From Fictibacillus aquaticus (GTDB lineage: Bacteria; Bacillota; Bacilli; Bacillales; Fictibacillaceae), in the NCBI RefSeq assembly GCF_002245695.1, contig NZ_NOII01000002.1, positions 248,001 through 312,000 of the forward strand: a DNA stretch of 64,000 nt, read 5' to 3'. The notes below the pieces were generated by a model. It did not search any database. It saw nothing but the letters and a program-made list of their open reading frames with translations, and had not been told where the DNA came from. The position numbers and the translations under genes were made by a program. This document shows, piece by piece, positions 38,189-49,832 of this stretch (positions are counted from its first letter, which is position 1; the number at the start of each line of letters is the position of its first letter).

Positions 38189-39583
38189 CTACCTGGATGA
38201 AGATACAGGAATATATATGATCTGTCCTGCGCAAACCTGGTCTTGCTGGATGGAACGGTTAACTCTCAGCAGTGTATTGATTGAAACATCATAACGGTCA
38301 CAAATTCTATCCAGTGAATCGCCGCGCTGCAGAATGTACATTTTCATTTTTGAAAATTTCTCTTCATTCCTGTCAAGCATCTTAGTCAAGTAAAGCGCAT
38401 TTTCATCTTGAGTGTATGATTTTTTCGGTTTTTCCTGTTCTGTCTGCTGCACAGGAGGAGCTGTGTAGACCGTTTCCTCTGCGTATTCTTCAGCTGCAGG
38501 CTGCTGTTCGGCTGACCATTGCTGCTGTTGTTCGGCACCCCATTGCTGCTGGTGTTCCGGAACCCATTGCTGCTGCTGTTCGGCACCCCATTGCTGCTGT
38601 TCGGCCCATTGTTGCGGGCGGTGATTAGGATTATAGGAAGAAGAATAGGATTCTTGGTAGGAGACAGGCTCATAATGAGCTTCATAAGCCGCATTATATG
38701 TTTGTTCTTCATACGCTAGTTCTTCGTACTGCTGCTGTTCATATGATGACTCTTCATTTGGCTGTCCTTCAAACTCTTCTTGGACATCCGGTGTTTCTTC
38801 TGCTTCCTCATTTCTAGCATATTGAGTATCAGCCGCATCTTGAAATGCGATAGATTTTAACGAGTGAAGCGAATTGTCATAATATCCTTCTTTATCCTCA
38901 CCCTGTGCTTTAAATTCAAATACCGTTTCCTTGATGGGATTTCTTGCTTCAGCAGGTTCAAAATACAGAGGCTCTGGAGTCACACTGTCCTCTTCTGAAT
39001 ATTTCGCTCTTGCTTCGAATTGAAAAGGTGCAAATATAGACGATGACTCACCCTTTGCCTGCATTTTTCCAGGCGCACTGTATTCAGCCTGTTCAGTACT
39101 GTTAACCTCTGCGGCAGGTTTTGTTTCTGGCTCTGCAGGTCTTTCATCTTTAATACCTGTAATGCAGATAGAAGCGGATAGCTCGAGACAAGCAGGATTC
39201 GGGAGTTCATAATCAAACGATTCTACCGCAACCATTATTTGATCTGCACGCTCTACCCGGTAGGATGGGATCGTAATATCTACTGGAAAACGATGCTTGA
39301 TCCCCATTAAACCATCTTCTTTAACAGAAAGCTGTGTTAGCGAACGGTATGAAACCTGCTCGCTGAAACTGCTTGAACCCATATCCGAATTCTCATTTTC
39401 TACCGTATTAGCAGGCTCGTATTCCCCGCTCAGCACCAGAGCACCAGTGATGGAAATTTGACCGCTTTCTTCCGTAATAGTTATCTCTGGATCCAGCGAT
39501 AATGCGTAAACCTCTGCCACTTCCTGTCCCTTCTTTAGCCAGACAGACTCCTCAATGGAGAAACGCAATTTGGATTGATTCAT
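38189..39583 (-). CDS. spoVID: Stage VI sporulation protein D (coat encasement, LysM)
   Basis: SpoVID drives encasement of the spore by coat proteins and binds SafA. The 464-residue protein has the conserved N-terminal domain (about 1-130, SIEESVWLKKGQEVAEVYAL cut from the start), an acidic low-complexity middle including a run of QQW/AEQQQQW repeats (about 310-370), and a C-terminal LysM domain (about 412-462, YILQRGDSLDRICDRYDVS). AAAGGAGGAG lies 8 bp before the ATG. It precedes the unknown gene and ysxE in one leftward unit. Confidence 0.95.
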   Translation of the reverse strand: MNQSKLRFSIEESVWLKKGQEVAEVYALSLDPEITITEESGQISITGALVLSGEYEPANTVENENSDMGSSSFSEQVSYRSLTQLSVKEDGLMGIKHRFPVDITIPSYRVERADQIMVAVESFDYELPNPACLELSASICITGIKDERPAEPETKPAAEVNSTEQAEYSAPGKMQAKGESSSIFAPFQFEARAKYSEEDSVTPEPLYFEPAEARNPIKETVFEFKAQGEDKEGYYDNSLHSLKSIAFQDAADTQYARNEEAEETPDVQEEFEGQPNEESSYEQQQYEELAYEEQTYNAAYEAHYEPVSYQESYSSSYNPNHRPQQWAEQQQWGAEQQQQWVPEHQQQWGAEQQQQWSAEQQPAAEEYAEETVYTAPPVQQTEQEKPKKSYTQDENALYLTKMLDRNEEKFSKMKMYILQRGDSLDRICDRYDVSINTLLRVNRSIQQDQVCAGQIIYIPVSSSR

Positions 39584-39689
39584 GCCCTTCTCCTCCTTTC
39601 AATGCATATAGTTATACACTTAAGGTATATGCTCCAACCTTCTGAGGTATGATTACAGGTTGTTTTTTATCAAGTACAGTGGAGTAGTT

Positions 39690-39731
39690 CAAAAAAAAAA
39701 AGAAAAACCAGCCAGGGCCGGTTTTTCTTTT
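39690..39731 (-). terminator. Intrinsic terminator of the hem operon
   Basis: Stem AAAAACCGGC/GCTGGTTTTT (one G-T pair) with loop CCTG, followed by a long T-run on the minus strand. Confidence 0.88.
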
Positions 39732-39739
39732 TGTTTATT

Positions 39740-41023
39740 CTAAAGCTGCGCAAAAACAGTGTGGAACGCAGCAATCGTTTTTTCAATGTCTTCGTCACTG
39801 TGCGCTGTCGATAAGAACAGTCCTTCAAACTGAGAAGGAGGAAGTGAGATGCCATTCTCAAGCATAAGCTTAAAATATTTTTTGAAATGATCCAGGTTAG
39901 ACGATTTTGCACTGTCATAATTCGTCACTTCTTCATCTGTGAAAAAGAAGCCGATCATGCTGCCTGCGCGGTTAATGCTGTGCGGGATGCTGTATTTGGC
40001 AGCGGCTTCCGCAATTCCCTGTGCAAGTCTGTCCCCTTTTCTTGTAAATTCTTTGTAAGTATCTGGAGTAAGCTGACTCAATGTATGATAGCCCGCTGCC
40101 ATCGCAAGCGGATTCCCCGACAATGTTCCAGCTTGATAAATCGGACCGCTCGGGGCAATCTGTTCCATGATCTCGCGTTTTCCGCCATATGCACCAACCG
40201 GAAGTCCGCCTCCGATCACTTTTCCAAGGCAAGTCAGGTCTGGTGTAACCCCAAAATACCCTTGTGCACACCCATAGTCCACACGGAATCCTGTCATAAC
40301 TTCATCAAAGATTAAAAGTGAGCCATGCTGTTCCGTGATAGAGCGGAGGCCTTCAAGGAAACCTGGCTGTGGAGGAACAACCCCCATGTTGCCTGCTACC
40401 GGCTCAACGATAATACAAGCGATATCCTCACCGAATTGTTCAAAGGCGTATTTTATGCTTTCAAGGTCATTATATGGCACAGTAATCGTATTGCTGGCAA
40501 CAGCTTCAGGAACACCTGGAGAATCCGGGAGGCCAAGTGTCGCAACACCGGAACCTGCCTTTATTAAAAGTGAATCTCCATGTCCATGATAGCAGCCCTC
40601 AAACTTCAAGATCTTGCTTCGGCTAGTGTATCCTCTTGCAAGACGAAGTGCGCTCATCGTCGCTTCTGTACCAGAATTCACCATCCGAATCACTTCAACC
40701 GAAGGAACACGGTCGATGACAAGCTTAGCTAGCTTTGTTTCCCATTCACTCGGAGCACCAAAGCTCGTACCCATCTCTGCGGTTTTTTTAAGCGCTTCTA
40801 CAACTTCATCATCCGCGTGACCTAAAATGAGAGGTCCCCAAGAAAGGACATAATCGATATATTCATTGCCGTCAATATCGTATATCTTAGAGCCTTTTCC
40901 TCTTTCCATAAAAACAGGATCCATCTCAACCGATTTAAACGCCCTCACAGGGCTGTTTACGCCGCCTGGCATATATTTTTTCGCTTCAGCAAATGCCGCG
41001 CTGGACTTATCGAACTGCCTCAT
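39740..41023 (-). CDS. hemL: Glutamate-1-semialdehyde 2,1-aminomutase
   Basis: PLP enzyme forming 5-aminolevulinate. From the ATG at 41023 ([29 protein letters not shown], shown in part in B. subtilis too) it has 427 residues, with the PLP lysine Lys268 in CLGKVIGGG and the motif [14 protein letters not shown] lies 8 bp upstream, and a GTG 9 bp earlier overlaps that site. Last gene of hemAXCDBL, ending in a terminator. A second GsaB-type copy may exist elsewhere in such genomes. Confidence 0.96.
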   Translation of the reverse strand: MRQFDKSSAAFAEAKKYMPGGVNSPVRAFKSVEMDPVFMERGKGSKIYDIDGNEYIDYVLSWGPLILGHADDEVVEALKKTAEMGTSFGAPSEWETKLAKLVIDRVPSVEVIRMVNSGTEATMSALRLARGYTSRSKILKFEGCYHGHGDSLLIKAGSGVATLGLPDSPGVPEAVASNTITVPYNDLESIKYAFEQFGEDIACIIVEPVAGNMGVVPPQPGFLEGLRSITEQHGSLLIFDEVMTGFRVDYGCAQGYFGVTPDLTCLGKVIGGGLPVGAYGGKREIMEQIAPSGPIYQAGTLSGNPLAMAAGYHTLSQLTPDTYKEFTRKGDRLAQGIAEAAAKYSIPHSINRAGSMIGFFFTDEEVTNYDSAKSSNLDHFKKYFKLMLENGISLPPSQFEGLFLSTAHSDEDIEKTIAAFHTVFAQL

Positions 41024-41040
41024 GCTCTCCACTCCTTTTT

Positions 41041-42015
41041 TTATTTATTTTGCTGCAACCATCTTACAGCATCCTTCGCATGATAGGTGATGATCAGGTC
41101 CGCGCCTGCCCGTTTCATGCTCGTCAATGTCTCTAAGACCACCTTTTGTTCATCAATCCATCCGTTCTGTGAAGCCGCTTTAATCATGGAATACTCTCCG
41201 CTCACGTTATACGCCACAATTGGAACAGGATACCGGTCCTTTAGCTCGCGGATAATATCCATGTACGAAAGCGCTGGTTTGACCATGAGGAAATCTGCAC
41301 CTTCTTGCATGTCGGCTTCCGCCTCGCGCAGAGCTTCCATCCGGTTAGCCGGGTCCATCTGATACGTTTTTCTGTCGCCGAACTGAGGTGTGCTGTGAGC
41401 TGCGTCTCTGAACGGCCCGTAATACGATGATGCATATTTTACAGCGTATGACATGATCGGAACATCATAAAAGCCTGCTTCATCGAGTCCGTGGCGGATC
41501 GCTGCAACAAAGCCGTCCATCATGTTGGAAGGAGCGATGATATCTGCGCCAGCTTTTGCTTGTGAAACCGCGGTTCTGGCAAGCAGTTCGAGCGTTTCAT
41601 CATTCAGCACCTCGCCGTTTTCAATAACGCCGCAATGCCCATGGTCTGTAAACTGACAGAGACAAGTATCCGCGATAAGTGTAAGAGAAGGATGCCATTC
41701 TTTTATTTGCTTCAATGCCCTCTGGACGATGCCGTTGTCGTCATATGCAGAAGTTCCGCACTCGTCTTTTTCATCTGGCACGCCGAACACAATGACCGAT
41801 TGGATGCCTAAAGAAACGACCTCTTCCATCTCTGTCTTCAGCATATCCATCGATAGATGATGCACACCAGGCATGGACGGAATTTCGTTCTTAACGTTAT
41901 TTCCTTCTACGACGAATACTGGATATATAAAATCTTCTTTGGCGAGCTGGGTTTCCCTCACAAGCGCCCTCATTGAATCTGTTTTTCTCAGCCTGCGGTT
42001 TCGCTGAAACATCAT
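41041..42015 (-). CDS. hemB: Delta-aminolevulinic acid dehydratase
   Basis: Condenses two 5-aminolevulinates to porphobilinogen. The 324 residues include the zinc-type cysteines Cys118, Cys120 and Cys128 ([13 protein letters not shown]) and the active-site lysines Lys193 (SYAVKYAS) and Lys246 (MVKPAL), which forms the Schiff base. It lies 17 bp upstream of hemL and 4 bp after hemD. Confidence 0.97.
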   Translation of the reverse strand: MMFQRNRRLRKTDSMRALVRETQLAKEDFIYPVFVVEGNNVKNEIPSMPGVHHLSMDMLKTEMEEVVSLGIQSVIVFGVPDEKDECGTSAYDDNGIVQRALKQIKEWHPSLTLIADTCLCQFTDHGHCGVIENGEVLNDETLELLARTAVSQAKAGADIIAPSNMMDGFVAAIRHGLDEAGFYDVPIMSYAVKYASSYYGPFRDAAHSTPQFGDRKTYQMDPANRMEALREAEADMQEGADFLMVKPALSYMDIIRELKDRYPVPIVAYNVSGEYSMIKAASQNGWIDEQKVVLETLTSMKRAGADLIITYHAKDAVRWLQQNK

Positions 42016-42019
42016 ATAC

Positions 42020-42766
42020 TTACTCCTCCTTGTAATAACGGCAAATACTATGAAAAATGCCTTCTTGAGTATATTCTTCCGGTGCTCTCACCTGCAAAAA
42101 GCCTGCCTTTTTTGCCTGTATGGCAGTAGATGGACCAATGCAGAATACCGGCTTGCTCCAGTCAAATGAGAGGAACGGCTTTTTTTCAGCAAATACTGAT
42201 ACAGCTGAAGGACTCATGAACACGAGACTGTCCATTTCCTCGACTCCATCAAGAACAGTGTCTGAAGCAGCGGTATTATAAACGATCCATTCATCAACGT
42301 CTGTGATCCCTTGAAGTTCTTCTTTTAAGAGCTGTGGAGCGAGATTGCCTTTCGGAAAAAGAATCTTTTTTCCATGTGCTTCTTTTTTTAATGTGCTGGC
42401 CATATTTGCTCCGCTGAAGCTTTCTGGGACACTGTCTGCTTTTACTCCATATTCAGCCAGTGTACGTGCTGTGCTTGGTCCAACAGCTGCTGCCTTAACG
42501 TGTTCAGGCCAGATCCTTTGCCACTTATTAAGATGCTCAAAAAAGAATTTTACACCGTTAGAGCTTGTAAACACGACCCAGTCATAGCGGTCAAGACTGC
42601 GTATCTTCTCATATGCTTCACGGCTTTCCGCTAACGATACCTTGATGAGCGGAAAAAAAAGCGGCGTGCCACCATACTCATGAATTTGAGAAGAAAGGAA
42701 AGCCGATTTCTCTGCTTCCCTCATGATTCCGATCTGTTTTCCTTTTAACCATTTTTCAGATGGCAT
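42020..42766 (-). CDS. hemD: Uroporphyrinogen-III synthase
   Basis: Closes and flips ring D of hydroxymethylbilane to give uroporphyrinogen III. The sequence family is poorly conserved; the 248-residue protein shows the expected [28 protein letters not shown] and [24 protein letters not shown] blocks of the two-domain fold. Its start abuts the hemC stop with no gap, and hemB follows after 4 bp, so identity is secure from context. Confidence 0.93.
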   Translation of the reverse strand: MPSEKWLKGKQIGIMREAEKSAFLSSQIHEYGGTPLFFPLIKVSLAESREAYEKIRSLDRYDWVVFTSSNGVKFFFEHLNKWQRIWPEHVKAAAVGPSTARTLAEYGVKADSVPESFSGANMASTLKKEAHGKKILFPKGNLAPQLLKEELQGITDVDEWIVYNTAASDTVLDGVEEMDSLVFMSPSAVSVFAEKKPFLSFDWSKPVFCIGPSTAIQAKKAGFLQVRAPEEYTQEGIFHSICRYYKEE

Positions 42767-43696
42767 TTAACTGTTCAGGTCGCGCTTGACCGCATCTAAG
42801 ATCTCTGCGGCTCCGCGCTGTTTCAGCTTGTCTGCTAGATCAAGCCCAAGTGCGGCTGCATCACTTCCCTGCAGTGTTTCTTTAATGATATCTTTACCAT
42901 CTGGTGTTGCAACGAGACCCGTCAATTCAATCATGCTGTCTTTTTGAATGCCGAATGCAGCGATAGGAACTTGGCATCCGCCTTCAAGAGCGTGAAGGAG
43001 CGTTCTTTCTGCCGTTGTCGTCTCTCTTGTTTCAGCATCGTTCAACTTGTCCAAAAGCGCTTTCACATCAGTGTCTTCGCTTCTGCATTCAATGGCGAGT
43101 GAGCCTTGGCCGACCGCCGGAAGACAATCTTCCACATTTAAAAACTCTGTAACCGTCTCCTTGCTCCAGCCCATTCTCTCTAACCCTGCAGCAGCAAGAA
43201 TAATGGCATCAAACTCTTTATTTTCAAGCTTTCCTAGACGTGTATCAATATTCCCGCGAATGGATTTGATCTCCACATCTGGTCTGATAGCAAGAATCTG
43301 TGCAGCTCGTCTCAATGAACTTGTCCCGACGACCGCACCTTCCGGAAGCTCGCGCAGGCTGCTGTAGTTCTTTGAAATAAAGGCATCTCTTGGATCAACA
43401 CGTTTTGGCGTGCATCCGATCTCAAGCCCCTCAGGAAGTTCTGAAGGCATATCTTTCATCGAATGAACCGCGATGTCAATTTCCTTATCAAGCATAGCCT
43501 GCTCGATCTCTTTTACAAAAAGTCCCTTGCCTCCTACTTTTGAAAGCGTGACATCGAGGATGATGTCACCCTTTGTGACGATTTCCTTCACCTCAAATTC
43601 GTAAGGAAGACCAAGTTCCTTAAGCTGGCTGATAAACCAGTTGGTCTGAGTGAGAGCCAGTTTGCTTCTTCTTGAGCCAACAATGATTTTCCTCAT
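42767..43696 (-). CDS. hemC: Hydroxymethylbilane synthase (porphobilinogen deaminase)
   Basis: Polymerises four porphobilinogens on a covalently bound dipyrromethane cofactor. The 309-residue protein has [14 protein letters not shown] at the N-terminus, the catalytic HSMKDMP loop (around residue 80), RRAAQI-type arginines in [10 protein letters not shown], and the cofactor-carrying Cys241 in [12 protein letters not shown]. It lies 21 bp from hemX and directly adjoins hemD. Confidence 0.97.
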   Translation of the reverse strand: MRKIIVGSRRSKLALTQTNWFISQLKELGLPYEFEVKEIVTKGDIILDVTLSKVGGKGLFVKEIEQAMLDKEIDIAVHSMKDMPSELPEGLEIGCTPKRVDPRDAFISKNYSSLRELPEGAVVGTSSLRRAAQILAIRPDVEIKSIRGNIDTRLGKLENKEFDAIILAAAGLERMGWSKETVTEFLNVEDCLPAVGQGSLAIECRSEDTDVKALLDKLNDAETRETTTAERTLLHALEGGCQVPIAAFGIQKDSMIELTGLVATPDGKDIIKETLQGSDAAALGLDLADKLKQRGAAEILDAVKRDLNS

Positions 43697-43717
43697 GTAA
43701 TATTACCTCCGAATAAT

Positions 43718-44536
43718 TTATCTGTACCAAAAGTGAAATTCCGTAAATGCAGATGATAAAAAGTAGTTGATGAGGACGATAAGAAACGCTGCCGCATTCC
43801 ATTGAGCGAGAGCTTTCCCCTGCAGCCCGCGCGCTGTTTTCTGATACAGAAACGTGCTGTAAACAGCGATGACGATAAAGGATGAAACTACTTTCGCATC
43901 AAAAAATGAGAAATCAGGGACTTTCAGATGGGCCCAGATAACCCCTAATATCAGGCTGAGCAGGAGCAGCGGAACACCTACCATATTAAGCATGAACGGC
44001 AGCCGGTCTAGCTGTGAGAGGCTGCCGAAACGCTGAAGGCGTTTGTTCCATTTTTTCCGTTTCAGCATGCTGTGCTGAATTAAATACATGACCGAAAAAA
44101 TAAATGATAATGAAAATGCCCCATAAGATACGAATGCCATCGTGATATGAATGATCAGCAGTTCAGACACAAGCTGCTGTGAGAGCACTTCACTGACTTG
44201 TTCACTCGGTGCGAATAAATGGATGGATAACAGCATAAAGCCAAGCAAGTTCGTGAAGAACACAAAGAAATCGACTCTAAAAAACCGGTTCATGATCAGC
44301 GAAAAAGTGACCAATATCCAGGCATAAAAAAACAGGCCTTCAGAAGGTGTTAAGATTGGGAATCTATTATACTCCACAATTCTCATCACAAAAAAGACCG
44401 ACTGCAGTACCCAGACAATAGAAAGCAACCAGAAAGCAAACTTGTTTGCTTTCCGGTTGTTTTGCAAAAAATCAATAAAATATCCAATAATGCTCAGTGC
44501 ATACAGCACGATGGTAAAATCATAAATCAAATTCAT
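43718..44536 (-). CDS. hemX: HemX, CcsA-like membrane protein
   Basis: Integral membrane protein of the cytochrome c assembly (CcsA/CcmC) superfamily, reported to lower the HemA level in B. subtilis. From the ATG at 44536 (MNLIYDFTIVLYALS) it has 272 residues and about eight membrane helices; the longer reading to 44563 lacks support. It keeps the family histidines (IHLF, LLIIHITMAFVSY) but the classical tryptophan-rich WWD heme motif is weak. It lies between hemA and hemC as usual. Confidence 0.93.
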   Translation of the reverse strand: MNLIYDFTIVLYALSIIGYFIDFLQNNRKANKFAFWLLSIVWVLQSVFFVMRIVEYNRFPILTPSEGLFFYAWILVTFSLIMNRFFRVDFFVFFTNLLGFMLLSIHLFAPSEQVSEVLSQQLVSELLIIHITMAFVSYGAFSLSFIFSVMYLIQHSMLKRKKWNKRLQRFGSLSQLDRLPFMLNMVGVPLLLLSLILGVIWAHLKVPDFSFFDAKVVSSFIVIAVYSTFLYQKTARGLQGKALAQWNAAAFLIVLINYFLSSAFTEFHFWYR

Positions 44537-44576
44537 CTCTTTATCAGCCCACCTACCGGGCATGTCCGGCTGTCAT

Positions 44577-45953
44577 TTATGAACGGAGTGTCATCCCTTT
44601 TGCAGCAGAAGCCGGACTGCCTAATGTTTCTTGAGAATCTTCCCGCTGTACTTGCTTGATGTTTTCTGCCTGGCGGTGCTTGTCTGCAAGCTCCTCGAGA
44701 GCAAATAGTTTCGTGAATAGCTGTAAGTTCTCTTCCGCTCCGGGGGAATCCGCGAGCTCCTTAACACGTGTGACCGGATCTCTTAAAAGTTGATTGATGA
44801 TGCTCTTTGTATGTTTGTTTAAGATTTTTCTCTCTCTGTCTGTCAGATGAGGCAGCTTGCGTTCGATGCTCTCCATCGTCTCAGACTGAATGTTCAGCGC
44901 CTTTTCCCGCAATGCCGAAATAAGCGGTACAACTCCAAGCATGTTCACCCAGCGCTGGAATACGACAATCTCTTCTTCAATAAGAATACCGATTTTCTCA
45001 GCTTCTTTTTTCCGCTCCTCAAGGTTGGCATCAACAATTCCCTGAAGGTCATCGATGTCATACAAAAACAGTCCGTCAAGGTCGTTAATTGCAGGGTCAA
45101 GGTCTCTTGGCACGGCGATATCTACCATGAACAGCGGTTTCCCTTTGCGCTTTTTCACTACCGGCTGCATCATCTGCTTCGTTACCACATAATCAGTTGC
45201 ACCTGTTGATGTGATCACGATGTCAGACTCTGCCAGAAGAACAGGAAGGTTTTCCATCGGATGAGCGATGCCTTGGAACTTAGAGGCAAGTTCTTTTGCT
45301 TTTTCAAATGTTCTGTTGACTACATTAACCTTGTTTGTCCCGCTTGCTTGCAAGTGCTTGGCTGAAAGTTCCCCCATCTTGCCAGCACCAATTACGAGAA
45401 TATTTTTATCCTGCAGCCCGCCAAAAATCTTTTTCGCCAGTTCCACAGCTGCATAGCTGACAGAAACAGCGTTCTCGCCTATTTCAGTTTCTGAATGGCA
45501 TTTCTTAGCGAAGGTGACCGCCTGCTTCATCAAACGGTTAAAAATCGTACCTGTTGTACCTTCTGCCTGTGCGGCAAGAAAGCTGTCCTTCAGCTGTCCA
45601 AGGATCTGAGTTTCTCCTAGAACCATGGAATCAAGGCCAGCTGCGACCCTGAACAAATGCTCGATCGCGGCATCGCTTTCTCTGATCATCAAATATGGAG
45701 AGAGCTCCTCTTGTGCTATGCCGAACCAGTCCGCCAGGAATGTTTTGATATAATAGCGTCCAGTATGGACCTGATCCACAACCGCATATACTTCCGTGCG
45801 GTTGCAAGTGGATACGATCACACATTCAAGCAAGCTTTTCTTGCTTCTCAGCTGCTTCATCGCTTCTGGAAGTTCTGCTGGCTGAAAAGAAACCTTTTCG
45901 CGAATTTCAACAGGTGCGTTTTTATAGTTCAGTCCAATAATGACGATATGCAT
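44577..45953 (-). CDS. hemA: Glutamyl-tRNA reductase
   Basis: First committed step of the C5 heme pathway, reducing Glu-tRNA-Glu to glutamate-1-semialdehyde. The 458-residue protein has the catalytic Cys50 in [11 protein letters not shown], the [15 protein letters not shown] signature, an NADPH-binding site ([15 protein letters not shown]) and the dimerisation helix at the C-terminus. AAAGGAGGTGAG precedes the ATG. First gene of hemAXCDBL. The 212-bp gap upstream contains a short inverted repeat (GTGCT/AGCAC near 46000) but no clear PerR box of the B. subtilis type. Confidence 0.97.
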   Translation of the reverse strand: MHIVIIGLNYKNAPVEIREKVSFQPAELPEAMKQLRSKKSLLECVIVSTCNRTEVYAVVDQVHTGRYYIKTFLADWFGIAQEELSPYLMIRESDAAIEHLFRVAAGLDSMVLGETQILGQLKDSFLAAQAEGTTGTIFNRLMKQAVTFAKKCHSETEIGENAVSVSYAAVELAKKIFGGLQDKNILVIGAGKMGELSAKHLQASGTNKVNVVNRTFEKAKELASKFQGIAHPMENLPVLLAESDIVITSTGATDYVVTKQMMQPVVKKRKGKPLFMVDIAVPRDLDPAINDLDGLFLYDIDDLQGIVDANLEERKKEAEKIGILIEEEIVVFQRWVNMLGVVPLISALREKALNIQSETMESIERKLPHLTDRERKILNKHTKSIINQLLRDPVTRVKELADSPGAEENLQLFTKLFALEELADKHRQAENIKQVQREDSQETLGSPASAAKGMTLRS

Positions 45954-46165
45954 GCGCTCACCTCCTTTATGTACGTCTTTGTCTTTTTATAGTATAACAT
46001 GTGCTCCTGTCAGCACTCCTTTAGAATTGTGAACAGTCTTTAAACGTTTATGTTATGATACATGTGTCAGCCTTACATATTAAGTTTCCCTAAATAAGAA
46101 AACCAACACTATATAAAATACCAAATTTCGACCGGATTAGCAAAGGTTGTACATTGGAGGAGAAA

Positions 46166-46642
46166 ATGAAACAGCAGTCAGTCTTTTCAGGTATTGTCAT
46201 ACTCGGTACAGGATTGTTTTTTCTAGCTACACAGATGCAGGTGACAGCACTTCTGCCGTATCTTTCCTGGCCTGCACTCTTAGCAATCGTAGGGGTCGCT
46301 TTTCTCGTACAGAGCGCTTCAGCAAAAGATGGATCGGGTGCGTTCAGCGGCATCCTTCTGACAGGATTAGGGATTCATTTCTACGCTTCCGGCAGAGTTG
46401 AAGGCTGGCCGCAGGGTCTCGGAATGTTCATCCTTATCATGGCAGCCGCCTTTTTCTATCAGTATAAAAAAACAAAGGAAGGTCTTATCGCCGGAATCAT
46501 CATGTTTGCCATCTCAATGTGGCTTCTATTCTTCAAGACTAACTCGTCTCCTGTTCAGGACTTGTTTTCAGGAGTTGAAGGTTTATGGCCGGCAGCGCTT
46601 ATCGCCGTTGGAGCAATCTTTATATTTAAAAAGAAAAAATAG
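46166..46642 (+). CDS. LiaI/LiaF-like membrane protein at the ysxD position
   Basis: A 158-residue protein with five to six short membrane helices arranged as repeats of the LiaI-LiaF-TM type (SGIVILGTGLFFLA; FSGILLTGLGIHFY; AGIIMFAISMWLLF; LWPAALIAVGAIFIF) and a lysine-rich C-terminus. Function is unknown; relatives act in cell-envelope stress systems. B. subtilis ysxD lies at this place between ysxC and hemA. The ATG at 46166 with GGAGG 5 bp upstream is preferred over a TTG at 46154, which lies just before that site. It is rightward, convergent with ysxC. Confidence 0.8.
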   Translation: MKQQSVFSGIVILGTGLFFLATQMQVTALLPYLSWPALLAIVGVAFLVQSASAKDGSGAFSGILLTGLGIHFYASGRVEGWPQGLGMFILIMAAAFFYQYKKTKEGLIAGIIMFAISMWLLFFKTNSSPVQDLFSGVEGLWPAALIAVGAIFIFKKKK

Positions 46643-46676
46643 CCTGAACGGGTTGCTCCGTTCAGGCTGTTTTTTT
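46641..46676. terminator. Bidirectional terminator between the ysxD-position gene and ysxC
   Basis: Stem AGCCTGAACGG/CCGTTCAGGCT with a six-base loop, A-rich on the left and T-run on the right. Confidence 0.92.
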
Positions 46677-47265
46677 ACTTCTTCTTAATATAAGACATGA
46701 TTGTTCCCCATGCTTCATCTTTTCCTTGTCCGGTTTCAGAAGAAAACTTGATTAGCGGATCATCAGGATGCTTTTTCAATGTATCTCTGACAACCTTTAA
46801 ATGCTTCTCCCATTTCCCTTTAGGAATCTTGTCACATTTAGTGGCAACAACAATAACAGGTATCTCATAGTGTTTGAGCCACTCATACATCATAACGTCC
46901 TCTGATGATGGAGCATGGCGGATATCAACGAGAAGAACGACCGCTTTCAGCTGTTCACGCTGCATGATGTAGCGTTCGATCATTTTACCCCATGCCTCAC
47001 GCTCCGTTTTAGATACCTTTGCAAAACCATATCCTGGCACATCGACAAAATATAAACCATCATTGATGATATAAAAATTTAGCGTCTGTGTCTTACCAGG
47101 ACGTGAAGAGGTCCTTGCGAGATTTTTACGGGCGATCATTTTATTGATGAACGACGATTTTCCAACATTGGAACGGCCAGCAAGCCCAATTTCGGGCAGC
47201 CCGCCTTCTGGATACTGCTCAGGTTTAACAGCTGATATTACAATTTCTGCTTTTGTTACTTTCAT
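46675..47265 (-). CDS. ysxC: Ribosome biogenesis GTPase YsxC/EngB
   Basis: Essential GTPase for 50S subunit assembly. The 196-residue protein has G1 [16 protein letters not shown]3 VDVPGYGFA and G4 TKCDKI. The ATG overlaps the lonA stop by 4 bp (ATGA), so it is coupled to lonA, the conserved order in bacilli. Confidence 0.97.
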   Translation of the reverse strand: MKVTKAEIVISAVKPEQYPEGGLPEIGLAGRSNVGKSSFINKMIARKNLARTSSRPGKTQTLNFYIINDGLYFVDVPGYGFAKVSKTEREAWGKMIERYIMQREQLKAVVLLVDIRHAPSSEDVMMYEWLKHYEIPVIVVATKCDKIPKGKWEKHLKVVRDTLKKHPDDPLIKFSSETGQGKDEAWGTIMSYIKKK

Positions 47266-49580
47266 AATTTATCTCCTGACAATGCATGCTTGAGCACTTC
47301 ATCGAGATGGGACACGAGAATGAAGTTAAGTCCTTCTTTTACTGTGTCTGGAATATCGTCGATGTCCCGCTCATTTTCTTTTGGAAGAATGACTGTATGA
47401 ATGCCCGCACGGTGCGCGCTCAGTGATTTTTCCTTTAATCCTCCGATCGGAAGAACTCTTCCGCGGAGAGTGATCTCACCCGTCATACCGACGTCCCGCC
47501 TAACGGGGCGTTTGGTCAGTGCAGAAACGAGTGCTGTCGCTATTGTTATCCCTGCGGACGGACCATCCTTTGGCGTAGCGCCTTCAGGAACGTGTATATG
47601 AATATCGGTTTTTTCATAAAAATCCGGTTCGATGCCGAACGCTTCAACTCTTGTCCTGACATAGCTCAATGCAGCCTGTGCAGATTCTTTCATCACATCG
47701 CCAAGCTTTCCAGTAAGAATTAGCTTGCCTTTCCCTGGAGAAAGTGCGACTTCGATGGAAAGTGTATCACCGCCTGCAGTTGTGTACGCTAGACCTGTAG
47801 CCGCACCGACCTGATCTTCTAGCTCAGCCTGGCCGAAGCGGAATTTAGGTTTTCCTAGAAGTGCCTCAAGTGTTTTAGCTGACACGGTCACCTTTTTCTT
47901 ATCTTCGCCGACAATCTGCTTTGCGGCTTTACGGCAAATGCCCGCAATCTGGCGTTCGAGGCCGCGGACACCAGCTTCACGAGTATAGTTTCGTACTAGC
48001 TTCAGCACGGCTTCGTCCTTCATCTGCAGCTGAGATTTTTTCATTCCGTGTTCTTTCAGCTGTTTAGGAAGCAAGTGATTTTTAGAAATATGAAGCTTTT
48101 CTACTTCTGTATAGCCCGCGATCGAAATGATTTCCATACGGTCTAGAAGAGGACCTGGTATCGTCGCAAGAGAATTAGCTGTTGTGATGAACATAACTTT
48201 CGAAAGGTCATACGGTTCCTCGATATAGTGGTCGCTGAACGTATTGTTCTGTTCTGGATCAAGCACCTCAAGCAGTGCAGATGATGGATCACCTCTGAAA
48301 TCACTGCTCATCTTATCGATCTCATCGAGAAGGAACACAGGATTGACGGTTCCGGCTTTCTTCATCCCTTGTATCAGCCGTCCCGGCATGGCACCGACAT
48401 ATGTTCTTCTATGCCCGCGGATTTCAGCTTCATCGCGCACACCGCCAAGGGAGATACGGACAAAATTACGGCCGAGAGCACGTGCGATAGAACGGGCAAG
48501 GGAGGTTTTCCCGACACCTGGAGGACCTGAAAGACAAAGGATAGGACCTTTAAGGGAGTTCGTCAGCTGCTGGACAGCAAGGTATTCAAGAACCCGCTCT
48601 TTTACCTTCTCTAGTCCATAATGATCTTCGTCAAGAACTTGCTGTGCATGACGTATATCAAGATTGTCCTTCGTTTCGCTTTTCCATGGAATGTTCAGCA
48701 GCCAGTCGATATAATTGCGGATAACAGAGCTTTCGGCAGAAGAACCAGGCATCTTTTCATATCGGTCTACTTCCTTCAAGGCAATAGCCCGGATATTTTC
48801 CGGCATATCAGACGCCTCAATCTTTTCCTTCAGCGTCATCGCTTCTCCTGTTTTGCCTTCCTTATCTCCGAGTTCCTTTTGAATGGCTTTCATCTGTTCT
48901 CGCAAATAATATTCTTTCTGCGTCTTTTCCATCGCCTTTTTCACACGCTGTCCGATCTTTTTCTCCAGTCCGAGAACTTCCTTTTCGTTGTTAAGGATAG
49001 AAATAAGATGGTTTAATCTCTCTTTAACGTCAGTCATCTCGAGAATCTTTTGTTTTTCTTTGATCTTCAGCGACAGATGAGAAGCGATAACATCAGCCAG
49101 TCTGCCCGGCTCTGATATATCCTGTACAGACGCCAATGTTTCAGGCGTTACTTTTTTCGATAGATTTATGTATTGCTCGAACTGAGCCAGAACAGAACGC
49201 ATCAGCGCTTCCGTTTCAGCACCCGCTTCTTCTGTTTCTTCGATAATTTCTACTTCCGCCTCAATATGCGTTTCCAAGTCTGTAAACTGGCTGATCTTGC
49301 CCCGGCTGATTCCTTCTACGAGGACACGGATCGTCCCGTTAGGCAGTTTCAGCATCTGGTTTACTTTTGACAGTGTTCCGATCTCATATATTTCATCCTG
49401 TGCCGGATCCTCAACCGATACTTCTTTCTGTGTAGCCAGGAAGATCGTCTGGTCATCTAGCATAACTTTCTCCAGAGCCTGTACCGATTTCTCCCGACCC
49501 ACATCAAGATGAAGCACCATCGTCGGATAAACAAGCAATCCTCTTAAAGGAAGCAGCGGAAGGGTACGGATTTCCCCCAT
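47262..49580 (-). CDS. lonA: ATP-dependent protease LonA
   Basis: Cytosolic AAA+ protease degrading misfolded and regulatory proteins. From the ATG at 49580 ([19 protein letters not shown] in part) it has 772 residues: N-terminal substrate domain (1-200), coiled coil (200-245), Walker A GPPGVGKT (352-359), Walker [10 protein letters not shown], and a protease domain with the catalytic serine in DGPSAGI and lysine in GGLKEKSL. An in-frame GTG 9 bp upstream overlaps GGAGGTG, the ribosome-binding site, so ATG is the better start. Confidence 0.97.
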   Translation of the reverse strand: MGEIRTLPLLPLRGLLVYPTMVLHLDVGREKSVQALEKVMLDDQTIFLATQKEVSVEDPAQDEIYEIGTLSKVNQMLKLPNGTIRVLVEGISRGKISQFTDLETHIEAEVEIIEETEEAGAETEALMRSVLAQFEQYINLSKKVTPETLASVQDISEPGRLADVIASHLSLKIKEKQKILEMTDVKERLNHLISILNNEKEVLGLEKKIGQRVKKAMEKTQKEYYLREQMKAIQKELGDKEGKTGEAMTLKEKIEASDMPENIRAIALKEVDRYEKMPGSSAESSVIRNYIDWLLNIPWKSETKDNLDIRHAQQVLDEDHYGLEKVKERVLEYLAVQQLTNSLKGPILCLSGPPGVGKTSLARSIARALGRNFVRISLGGVRDEAEIRGHRRTYVGAMPGRLIQGMKKAGTVNPVFLLDEIDKMSSDFRGDPSSALLEVLDPEQNNTFSDHYIEEPYDLSKVMFITTANSLATIPGPLLDRMEIISIAGYTEVEKLHISKNHLLPKQLKEHGMKKSQLQMKDEAVLKLVRNYTREAGVRGLERQIAGICRKAAKQIVGEDKKKVTVSAKTLEALLGKPKFRFGQAELEDQVGAATGLAYTTAGGDTLSIEVALSPGKGKLILTGKLGDVMKESAQAALSYVRTRVEAFGIEPDFYEKTDIHIHVPEGATPKDGPSAGITIATALVSALTKRPVRRDVGMTGEITLRGRVLPIGGLKEKSLSAHRAGIHTVILPKENERDIDDIPDTVKEGLNFILVSHLDEVLKHALSGDKL

Positions 49581-49637
49581 AAAAAACACCTCCGAACATA
49601 CTAGTTGCTTAATGTAATAAGTGTGAGCCTTTGTACA

Positions 49638-49666
49638 ATTCTACCGATAAAGCGCGGTTTTGTCTA
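49638..49666 (-). promoter_or_regulatory. Candidate sigma-A promoter of lonA-ysxC
   Basis: Minus-strand TAGACA (49661-49666), 17-bp spacer, TAGAAT (49638-49643), about 60 bp before the lonA start. The rest of the 49581-49798 gap shows no gene. Confidence 0.45.
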
Positions 49667-49799
49667 ATTCCAGTATTCACTGAAAAAAAGACTCACTGTT
49701 TATTTATTAACTAAAATCCTGGCTCTGGTTTTACTATTGCGCCTTGAACCTTGCCTCTTCATTCCTTCATTATTCAGAACGCTGCATTCAACAAAGTAA

Positions 49800-49832
49800 A
49801 ACCCTCCTATCATAAGGAAGCAGGAGGGTTCT
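49800..49832 (-). terminator. Intrinsic terminator after lonB
   Basis: Stem AACCCTCCT/AGGAGGGTT with a loop of about 15 bases and a modest T-run on the minus strand. It overlaps the lonB 3' end. Confidence 0.75.

Noticed and set aside
45954-46165. PerR box expected upstream of hemA
   Set aside because: No TTATAATNATTATAA-like sequence is visible; only a short GTGCT/AGCAC repeat.
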